A stretch of DNA of 64,000 nucleotides from Lumnitzera littorea (taxonomy: Eukaryota > Streptophyta > Magnoliopsida > Myrtales > Combretaceae). The position numbers and the translations under genes were made by a program. Within the stretch, counting starts at the first letter, position 1, and every line of letters begins with the position of its first letter. The notes under the pieces were generated by a model. It did not search any database, had not been told where the DNA came from, and saw only the letters and a list, made by a program, of their open reading frames with translations. The stretch lies in assembly GCA_024138015.1 (NCBI GenBank), contig JAMXBB010000002.1, positions 49,594,469 through 49,658,468 on the forward strand. Reading direction: 5' to 3'. This document shows, piece by piece, positions 50,001 through 62,174 of the stretch.

Positions 50001-53000
50001 CAATTTTGAAGAAGTTGTATAACTAGAGATAAGAATGATGAGAGTCATTTATAGTTGTATCAAAATTTAATTAGATCATCTATATTTTGGGTGACTGATT
50101 TAAGTCCTCCACGTTTATACCAAAATTCAATCAAATTCATTATGTTCAACAGTGTCATTATATTTAGAAAGCTATCTATGTTTATGAAGCATGATATAGG
50201 AAATGCTTATATATTAAGTGCTTTGATGTGACGACACAAAAATAGACAATTTAAGTGCATAATCTATAGGATGGAGAACTTAATTGAATTTTAGCATGAC
50301 ATAAATCACTTATAAAGTAGTTAAAAAAAATATAACTGAATAACTAGTGGTAGTTGTATATTAAATGAAAGAGCAGTCATTGTAGTATTAAGTGATCAAC
50401 CTTTTTGGTTCTGATTCTACCAATAGCCTTCTCTAATCTTCCTTCCAGGCTCTTGAGATCCTTGAAGCTCATAGTGCTAAGCCCTTCACCAAGAATATGC
50501 CTTGACAGAGCATATATATTATCATAGATTATTGAATAATTAAGAAAAACCCATTTTTGAAGCATAAATAGAGTCCAAGGTCTACCTATTTGAGTTCTGA
50601 ATTTCCCGTATCTGTCTTCGCAGTTTCGAGGCTTCTTGCTGGTAAAACTGCATTGTTTAAACATGCTTATTTTTCTCCATATGTAACGATAATGTAAATA
50701 AGATGACATTAAAAAAAAAAAAAAGTACATCCCAATAATGAGTTTTTGAAAGTACATCTAAAAAGTGCGATTTTTCTAAGGGAAAAGTGAAATTAGAAAT
50801 CTATAGTATTAAAATAACCCAACGTGTAGGGTGGTTTATATTTATATTTAAAAAAAACATATTATTCAAATCAATTAAACCAATAAAGAAAAAGAGTATC
50901 GGATAAAAGTTATTTGGAGAGACTATAAAAAGGTTTATATCCACTCTCTTCTTGATAAGCAATAACCAGTTTCGTAGGTAATTTATTTACTCGATTATTT
51001 ACTATTTTTCATAGGAAGAAATCCTTTGCTAGTATATTATTTTTAAAGAAGCACCCTGTATTAAATATATAGAGTTCAATTCCAACTATGTGATCTCATG
51101 GACAATAGCAAGTCAACGCACAAGTGTATGTAGTTAGGATTTAATACTTAGAGACTTATCAATAAAAGGTGTTGTGGAATTCGAGTTATTTTGGGATTGA
51201 GCAATATATATATATATATAGTGATTTGTTATATTATGCTGCTTATTATATCTTATCAACAGACAGCTAGTGAAGCGAAGGATAACAAGTGCATGTGTTA
51301 AACGATACAAACTACGAAAATCAAGCTTATACTTTCAAGCTTAGGCTATCTTTACGAAGTTTAGTTATGTTACCAATAATTTTGGTGCAAATGCAAACAA
51401 CACCCTCATCTTTTCAGTTGCTAAATATATCCTCACAATTCATGAAATGGACTACCTCTTCAAAAATTGACTTTAAATCCACCGTGTAGGAGTAGGATGG
51501 TTAAGCGCAAAAACATGACAGTTAAATTCGTCTAATTGTGCCAGTGGAAGACTGAAATCATTCCTAAAGAGCTTCATTCGGTTGCAGATGCATTGGCAAG
51601 CTCGGCACATAGTGAAGATCATGATGATATTGTTTTCCTTCATCCTCCTCCTTTTTGCTTATCTTTTTTAAAATAAGATATTCTTACTTTGGTTTGTATA
51701 AGGATATCCGAACTCCTATTAATATATCCATGTTTATGTTTACTAGTTGGTCATCCACTGTGGATGGAACTAATGGAGATTCCAGCTCCAACTTTTGTTG
51801 CTAGCCTGGTGCTAGCTTTCTGTACATTTTTTTTTTCCTATTTAAGGCGTTTCCAACCTGAAAAAATAAAAATGTTCTAATTGTAATATATTCTAAAAAT
51901 AGACTGATTTCTCCATAAAATGGCAAGGATGCCCCATCTAAAAAATTTGGGCAGCTGGCTAACTTTCAAAAAGAATTATGAGCGTAAACATCTGAATTTG
52001 AGTCCATCCATGGTCCCATGTTTTTTTTTTTTCAAAGATATCCACCTATTAATCGAAAAATTTTCCTATAAAAATGCTTTCTTGAGAATAATACGTTATT
52101 AAATGTTTGATTGTATTTAAAAAAATATGCTAAAAGAATTTTTAATGTTTGATTCATGAATTTTACATAAATGTAGGTGAATCTAGATAATTTATTATTA
52201 GCATATTATTTGTATATTATGCCAATCCTTTTTAGTAAAATTGTAAAATATAGATGAATTTTAACCTTCATGATTACAACCTTTTTAACTACGAGAGTTA
52301 GAATTGCTTTTTGAATCTGATATGCAAAATAACTTACCATTTTAAAAGCATAAGTCATTCTTCTTAAAATGTTAATACTTAAACGATAAAATATTTTCCA
52401 TTACAATGGATTTATACACCGAAAATTTTATATTCAGCATAACCAAAAAAATAATGAAAAATGTTTTACCTAACACAAGCATTAACAATCTTAGGGGCAT
52501 CAATGTCTTTTTCTTTCTTTTTTTTTTTTTTTTTTATTTCTTCCTTGTAATTAGCTTTAACAATATGGATTTGCACCATGGACTTATATTCATATACGGT
52601 CGGATGATTTTTGGGAGTTCGAAAACATAATTTTCAGCCTTGCGTTGTACAAAATATCTATTTTGCGTATCAAAATGTAAGTTGAAGTTCATTCATAATT
52701 TGTAAACACATCGAACTTAGATAACTTTATAGTGTTTGGTTCGAGCAAAAGTTTTAGTTGGTATATGGAGGCCGTGTAAGAATAACGTAATATTGTTATT
52801 ATTATTATTTTTTTTTTCCGAAGTCCACCGATGTCCTTGGAACTTGAATAATCCCCTATCTCTTGCAAGTGATTATATTTCAAGAAATTAAAAGAGTTAT
52901 GAACTCATATACTTTTTTCCTCATTACCTCTATATTTTATTGATGCCCTCAACTAGAAAAAAGGAAAAAAAACGTAAGTTGAATTTTATGAAAGCAAACG

Positions 53001-56000
53001 AAGCTTAAATTGAAAGAAATTAAAATTCCAATTCCTTTTATCACAAACAAAATGGATGTATAACAACAGAAACTTCTTTGGACTACAAGGAGAGATAATA
53101 ATAAAACATATACCTGAGTGTTAGCTTCAGAAACAGATTGCGAATTTGAGGAATCAGAACAAGCTTTCTTGTACCTTTCAATTGTTCCTCTTACGCTGGT
53201 TAGGTTAGGGCGAAAAAGGGGGGAAAAAAAAAAACGCTGTAAGTAATGATTCTAGGTAGAGAATAGCAACCACGAAATCAGTATGGAGGTATATATACAT
53301 ACAAGAATTTTAATTAAGCCTGCCGTTAAGTCATCGTAGCAAATGGTACGACATAGACAAAAAAGATAAAAGAAAAAAAAAAAAAGGAAAAGAAAGTGGT
53401 TTTGAAATTTCAAACACAAAGTGATCACCTCAAGAATGTACCATATGATGCAATGAGATGTTAGTGAATGGATTAGAGTAAGCATCGGTCGATCAAACTT
53501 TGCTTTCTTTTTCCCATATCATCTTAGGTTTCCATCTTTTTGAGCCTATTTTTCATTAAACTTTGTTTTCTATCTTATTGATTTGGTAAGAATACCTGCA
53601 GCCAGTGTGACCCAAGAGCTTCCTATGAATATGGTCTTATATAAAGATATGGTTTTAAGCTCTAATCTATTCACGTTAATCTTGAATGAACTTATCAAGA
53701 ATATTTAAGAGGTTGTACCATGGTGGATTTATTCATTGATAACCTCATTTTGGTAGATGACATGCGGGGAATATTAGACTAGCGTCAAATTTTAGAGAGG
53801 AAAGGTCTAAATATATCCAAGACAAAGAATATAGCATACTGAGATCACGTTTAGCGATTAGAAGAAGAGGACTAGTGAAACCTTAGCAAAAGCAGGAGAG
53901 TAAGATATATTTTTAAGTAAGAGTCTTCAAGAATTTAAGGTCCATACTCTAAAAGTATAGGGCATAGACAAAGATGTTAAAGTTAAATTTTAAGTAAGAT
54001 GCATGATTGTCAAAATTGTAATTTTATTATTCATTTAAATATATAAAATTGATAGAATTATACAAAATGAGTAAAATTACAAGTTTATAGAATTGTATAT
54101 TAAAATTTATAATTCTACCAAAAATTTGTACTTAAATTATTTTACATTCATTTTAATTAAAAAATATATTATAAAAATCATTAACCTATAAAATTATATA
54201 GTTGATTCGCAATTTTAACAATTATGGTAAGATGTATAAAGGATAAGTGCACTAAGTACCTAATGTGATTGTAACTTCCATGTAAAACTAAAAGTAAGAT
54301 CCCTTGTATGGTTATAAAGCCAATAATGCTTTAAGGATATGAATGTTAATTAGGTATCATGGATATGAATAAAGATGAGAGGGAGATGCAAAAACTAAGA
54401 TGATAGTGTGGTGCTAAGCATAAGATTGCAAAAGATAAGTAATGCAATACTCAAGTGTAAGTTGGAATAGCATCTATAGATAAGAATATTATGGAAGCAC
54501 ATTTAAAATGATTTAGCCATATTTAGAGACACAATTTAGGAGCACCTATTATATATATTGTGACACTTTAGAGATCACTAGCATAAATTGAGGATTAAGA
54601 GACAAAAAACATGGAGAGAAGTAATAAAAATGGCATGCCATTTTTAAGTATTAATCGATACACAATCCATATTATAGATCAATGGAGTAATAAGATACAC
54701 AAAGCGACCCTTCATAGCGGGAATAACGTCTAAGTATTATTATTGTTGTTGTTGTTCTATGGTGTTGGCTTAGTTCCTACTTTAACTATAGCCTTTAAGG
54801 TTTCCATGATTTCACTTGATGGTTAGATTAATGCCTTACTAGTGAAGTTTTATCAACATGGTGATAGAGCATCACTTGCTTATCTTCCATAGTAAGTTTG
54901 TTGAGTCAATTCCAATCCAGTGTAAAAATGAGATTATAGTATTTTAAAGCAAGCTTTTATACTACTCTTATTTATGTAGAATGCTGCTCCTCATTACTAA
55001 TAACCTTTTTACCAAGTTTTTTTATAATCTTTCGAAAAAAATGTTGTGTTCATTTTTTCTTTCCTATGCTTCTTATTTCATTATTTTGTATTATCTAATC
55101 TTAATTTCCTTCATTGTGATTACAAAAAAATTAATAGACTGAAAATTGCGTTCATAAATAGTTCATAGCAAGGTGTTATTCTTAATGGTTATGTCACAAC
55201 TTTGTTCTATGTCTAGGTGACCAAATTAGACTTTTTAATTGCTATAAGAAACATTAGCACCAAGATGATGATTATAAAATATTTTTGGTGTAAGCATCTT
55301 TTATTGCCTTTTACAACCCATTCACTTCATTGAATAAAATAGAGAGGGAATAACACTATGATTCTGATGGAATGTAACAAGCAAGGAATGACTATTACAT
55401 TATTTAGTTGAACAAAAAGGGACAATAAGGAATAAACTTGTAATGAAAGTTAAAAGTCAATTTTGCCCTCATCTTCTTACTTTCCCTCGCTCTCTTGTTC
55501 TTACCTTTCTCCTTCCCCCACCGCCTTAACTCTATCTTTGCATTTCCAAATCATAGTGACAAATTTAATTAAATGAACAAATCAAATGTTGAGAAACTAA
55601 TATCCAACTCTCTCTCTCGTCCATCCCATCATTTTTCCAAATTGTTTGTACACTTTCACCATCATAATCAAACACATCTCTCTTGCATCACTCTCTCATT
55701 GAATGAAGATTGTTTGACTAACTATTCATGGTATGTTTTATCTCTTATTCTTCAATCCCTTATTGGATTGATTGATAAAGTTTTGAACTTTATCAATTTG
55801 TGCACAAAAAATGCTCAATTTTTGAAGTGCCTCATTAGAGTTCCATTGTTATTAGCTTATGTATGTGAAGATGTTTCTAGGTTAGTTCCTAAGATATGAC
55901 CTTTGTGGTTCAAGGCATAATAAGTTTCAACTTCGAAAAAAAAAAAAAAAGAGAACCATTTTGGATTTATATGTGTTATAAGGCCTATGATTAAGGAGTT

Positions 56001-59000
56001 TTTGCATTTAGATAAATAAATTCTATTTAATGCATATTGCTTTTTTAAAGTTGAGAGAGTAGGTGATTGGGTTTGAGGAAGTGTATTGGTAGTGGCTGAT
56101 GATGGTGCTATGTGGTGGTAGGTGATGATGGTGGTGCTATGGTGGTAGGTGACAATGATGGGTGGTCTCATAATGAAGAAGACAAAAAAAATGTGGTGAA
56201 GGTTTTTCTTTCTAAGAATTCCAAATCTTAGGTTTGGGTAAGAAATCCTAATTAGTAAATTTTAAGAATTACAATTCCTTATGAATTGTGATTTGGTGAA
56301 CAACATAATACAATTCCTTTAAGGAACTAGGGTTAGGCGGAGGAAATGAAATAGCTGCCACCCTCAAGTGAATAAACTGCTAGTGCTTGTAGTAAGGTTT
56401 GTTGAGAAGGAGGTAGAATTTCTTAAGTATGGATCAACTTCTTTTGTTACTAATTTAGGGTAAATTTGGACACTTTTGAAACCTAAAACATTTAATAAAG
56501 ATGGAAATAAGCCACAAAAGGAATGAAGTCTATTGATTCAACATTGTTAGGTTGGTTGATTGAAGTAAGCACCAACTAGTTGAAGTTATGTTTTCCCATT
56601 TCTATTTTATCTTTCATTCACTTGTTTCTTTGTTTCCTATGTTGATGGCTTAGTACTTGTTTTAACTAGGACTTGTAAATAGGTGTTTAGTGTTTAAGTT
56701 AAGAATTAGCCTATTTGTCGACTATTTTTAAAGCGATTTTTCGTAGGTTTTGATTTCATCTCTATGAATGAGATGGTATTGCGTCATAGTAAGAGTGTAC
56801 CCCTCTTTCATGAAGTCTATGTTGTTGTTTACGGTGCATAATTGCTCCTCTTATCATTTACTTACCCCTATGTTGGGATTTTCTATGCAAATTATTTTGT
56901 TCATCTTTTCTCTCCTATCTTTATCATTTATTTTTTTTTGATACGATGTTTATAATATCTATTGATAATATATATATATATATATATGATCATATACCTT
57001 AGTTGAGTTTTTATTTTACATTTTTCAGTGTTATTTTTTAATTTAAAAAGAAACATTTGTAATGTTTATCAATTGGATGACATAATTCTAAACTAGAAAA
57101 TAAAATATAATATTTACATGTATAACACTACTTGAATCAAAATGCAGCTAAGCTTAACAACAAAATGCCAAAAATTATAAATATGCGAATATGAGATGGC
57201 AAAAATAATAAGAACCAATTGTTTTGTCTTTGCATTTAGATTAGGTTAAGTGACTTGCATGACCTACATATAAGTAAGTTTTAGTTGCCATTTAGTATAG
57301 CTGAAACTTTTATAGGATAGTTAACAAATGCTTTTAGAACATTTGTTAGGGTTTAAAAAAAAATTTAAAGCTTTTTAATACTGATTACTAACTTTATGAA
57401 ATATAAGTGTCTACAAAAGTGAAAATATTATTTATTTAGTTTCTTAACAAGTGTCTTCTTATACTCATGAATATTTTTTAACTCTCAAAAGAATATTTTT
57501 AAGTTACATGCACTTTAATAAGTTGACACATGATATTTTTAAGTTACATGCACTTTAAAAAGTTGACACATGAGCTGTAGAGCCAAAAGCTATTATGCAT
57601 TGAATATTATTCACCTGTTATATATTCAAGTTTTCCTCGACTTTAATGTTTTCAAAGAACATAATTTACCCAAATTGGATATAGCAAAGTGAGAAGGAAA
57701 TTACATCATAACTCAAATTCTACATCTGTTAGCTGGATGTTCATGAAACTGTGTATTTTGAGTTTTGTTGAATGAAAAGTGCAATGGTTATTTGGTCAGG
57801 TAGGGACGTTTGTCCTTTTTAATGTACTACGACAGTGATGTGACTTTAAGCTTATATTACAGAACTACATTAACTACTTATTCCTCAACAACGGTATTCT
57901 GATACCTTAATTTCGTCGAGCCAGTGAAGGGTTGGGTTTTCCACAATGGCAAAAGATAGCCAAATATGCTTGGCTCCGTCAAGCATATAAATATGTCTTG
58001 TGGAAATGTCAAAACACGTGTTAACCTTACAAATTACCTAGTGGTCAATAACCTAGATACACATTTTAACCCTTGATGACACTCAAGTAGGGATAAATGC
58101 GGTTTGGTTTAATATAGTTCGTTTTTTCTTATTGAATTGAACTTAATATAATGATTTGATTTTTTTGAAAATCGAACTTAACGATATGGTTTAATTAATA
58201 AATTTTTTAAATTTAATTAAAACTGATTCGATTCGATTTGGTTCACCGTTCAAACTATTTATGTTAAATTTTTATTAAATATTTTTATTTCCAATAAATA
58301 TGAAATTTTAAATGGAATTTATTCAATTTAATTTTAATGATTGATACAAAATTATGATAAAGAATAATAAAATATAAAAAATTTGATAAAATTTACGAAG
58401 ATTGATGGAAAAAAATATAAAAAAATACAAAAAAATTGTATAATTTTTTTTATTTAGCTAAACGATTCGATTTGGTTTACTTTTTTGAACCGAACCATGA
58501 ATCGTTTATACACAATAGAATTGAACTGTAAACTAAACGATTAAAAAAAAATAGATCTTTCTATTCGTTTCACGATTTGATCCGTTTACCTAGCCTTACA
58601 CTCAAGTACTACAAGGAGAATGTAAAAGTTACAATTGGTAAACGGGTGACATGTCAGTTGTTTGAATTGTCTAGAGGGGAGTGTGAGTGTGAAATCCCTT
58701 TGAGACTGAGACTCTAAACTCTGACCATTGCTACCGTGGGAGCATGCTTCCAATTTCCTTCCAAGAAAAGGGTAGAAATGGCATAATGCCTCTTCTTTTC
58801 CTATTTGCTCGTACGTTCTTATTTCTTAGTTAGTGGATTCCATTAAATTGCTACCTAAGCCTAAAACAACTTTCTCAGCTCTCAACTTTATACTTATAAT
58901 TCTTTTTAAGAAAAATTCTTCATATTTATTTATATTAATTACTGAGACTCATAATATGAATAATATAAAAATAAAATAACAAGAAAAAAATGAAAACAAA

Positions 59001-62000
59001 ACGTTTTTGAGATCCTTAGCTAGAGAAATGGGGAGAAGAACTCGTAAAAGATGCTCTTAGTTGAGTCAATACAACTCTTTACTCTTTCCATAGGTAAAAA
59101 CATCTCATTTTATTTAAGGTATACATTACTATATATTTAGAGGTGAACAAATAATCCTATTATATGAGATATCCATTTATACTCTTCTTAATTAGGTAAG
59201 TTTTAAATGAATATTAAGCTCACAAGTTAATTTCTACGTATAGATTTTTGAAAACTTACTCTCCTATAGTAGGATACAATTACTAGGTTTTTCTATCTTG
59301 TAGCAATTTTGGAACTTGTATGTAAGGTATTGTAGCAAAGGAAAAAAAGTAGCCTAAACCAATAAGTTGATAATTCTATATGGCTTAACCTAATGTTACC
59401 TCTTTCATATTATGATTTCCACTTTTTTCCTTATTTTTTCCCTTTTTCTATCTCCAACTTCATATTTTCCACACTTCCCCTTATTCTTTCCTATTTGCTA
59501 CATAATAACATGGCATCGATTTAGAATAATGAATGTAGGAAAAATTAATTTTTTTTTTTTAATTTGATAGATTTTGCTACATGTTTTATTGGTTTTTGCA
59601 TATAAATAATTTGTAATATGATTTATAATTTTTTTTATATCATATAAACTTAAAATTTATAGAATAAAATTATAAAATTTACATAATCTATAAAGCACCT
59701 TTATCTTGTAAATTTTATAGGATATGGGTTTTATGGTGGTTTCATGAGTGTTACAAAGTTTTCATTTCAAATTTTGAAATTGTCTTATAAGATATAATAT
59801 ATGGAAGACCTCATGTCTTATTTATCATGTATCTTCTCATCATGTTGCACATTATTATATAGTTTAAGATTGTATTTGTAAAAACCAGTCTAGGCAGGCA
59901 TTCTATGATTTTCCCTCCTGTCTCTCGACAGAAAAGATGAGAGTTTATCATATGCGTACTGACACATTGTAGATACAGTCAATATAAATTAGTCAAGCTG
60001 ATAACTTATTCATTATTGCTTTTCATTTCTGTCAACTTGTTAAGGTTTAAGAAAAAAGAAGTGGAACGGACTCACTAAATATACAATCCTCTCGGTGTAC
60101 TTTGAAAAAAAAAAAAAAAGGAAGAAGAAAAGAAAAGGGCAGTGAAAATCTTGTTACGGATGGGAGCGTATTTGATCTATGAAATATTAATAAGATCATA
60201 AAGAGTGTATGATAATCTTATTCTTGAAGGAGAAATCAGAAGCCCTCTTCAGATACACCGATACGATACTTTTGTTATTATTGGACCTAGGTATTCTCAA
60301 ATTTTCCGAAAATTGATGCATAATATGCTTAGATACAGCTTAATAAATTTCCTTTCTCCATGTTTCCTTGCTAATTTAGAATGTACCATGATAATCAGGT
60401 TCCCATTAGATAAACCGATAAGTAATTAGTTTCAAATTTATTTCCCATGCAGAAGTTTTCTATAGCAACGTAATTTCAAAAAGGAAAATATTAATAACTC
60501 TCTCCTTGATAAAATCTAAATAAATAAATGTTTCACTTTTAATATACTTTTTTCTTTTTGGTAAAGTATATAATCAATATTAAAATATAACATAAGTTTC
60601 TTTATTTATCCAATGTTGAAGGGCACTCATAAATGGAAGCCTTCCTAAAATGTGACCTACTTAATAATCTTATTTATAGAAAATGAAACTTCTACTTTCG
60701 ATATTTTGTTAACCTATATACGATCAACGGAAAATCTATATATTTGTTTCTTCTTTTTGAGTTTTACTTTACCTCAAATATGAAAGAAAGAAAGAAAGAA
60801 TGAAGAAGAAGTAAGAATAAGAAGAAAGAACCGTCACATTGTCTAGACAGTGTGTAAAAAGGAAAAAAAAAAAAAACTAAAAAACGAAAGAAAAATAGTA
60901 ATGAGCTTTATTTGCATATAGTAATTGAAAATGTTGCAATATTTTTAAAATTATGGGTCGTGGTCGTGGACATGAATTTCCTTTTAAGAGAAAACTTGTT
61001 AAAACAAGACCACTGAACACGCATGGCCAGTGATTTCCTAAAGAGTGAAAACCTTGGTTCTCACACAGACTTATGTATTTGGGTGTCGACACTCACAAAA
61101 GGACACATCAAATCCTCAATCTTAAGGACTTCCTCAAACATGAAAATCTTTGCCTTTTAACTTTGTTCCAGTAATGTTAAAAGATATCGTGGAAAAGAGA
61201 AGATTTTCACATTAAAATCTTTTCCCCTATTGCATACGATTTTCTTTTCTTCTTTGAAAAATAAATCAGCAAGTCTCAGAAAATCTAAGCAACGAGGTAG
61301 AAACCAAAAGTTACACACACACACACACATATATATATAGAAAATATATTTTCGTTTTCATTATTTAATTGGCCTAGAAAAATGATGGCGCATAAATAAA
61401 GGAAAAAATAAATAATTAAAAAAAAAATAAAAAAAGAAGAAAGAACAGAGAACAAATCATGACACATAGCTTATCTTTGTCTCAAGCAGAACAACTGAAA
61501 GATCACTTCTGACGTGACCTAAGATTCCTATGCGTAAACCCACAAATCAAATCCATTCTCACCTCACTCAAACGTAATAAAACCCTAACTATGAGATACT
61601 TTCCCTTCTTCGATAAGTCCTACCGTGTGGGTGCGTGTGACAAAATCTGATGAAAAATCCAACCAACGAAAAAGCATCCTTTATTTTGCGACACGGAGAT
61701 TATTTCACTTGTGTAGTTATAATTTGTTAGTACTACAAATGAGATGTTAGATCTGGGATTTTGAAGCCCTAATCCCCGATATACTTGTATTCCATACAAG
61801 AAGCTTCATGTGAAATAAATGTGCTGTGAGTAGATTGTGGACTAACGAATGTGTGACACGAGGATATAGCTGAAGCTGAGGTTTCTAGGGCGCACCCAAA
61901 AAAATAAAAAGGTATACCATCCATGTCAATTTATCAATAAGCTTTCCAAAAACTGAAGTATTAATTTAGTGTTGAATCGTTTGTTCATGTTATCATCATC

Positions 62001-62138
62001 ATTATTATTATTTTATGATCTATGTAAAAGAAAAATATTTTCTTCTTCAACTTGCAGATCTGCTTGTGAAACACGGAAAGAAAAAAAAAAGCTTAAATGG
62101 AAAAAGGAAAATAACATAAGATTAATGTAACCAAAAGA

Positions 62139-62174
<36 letters not shown>

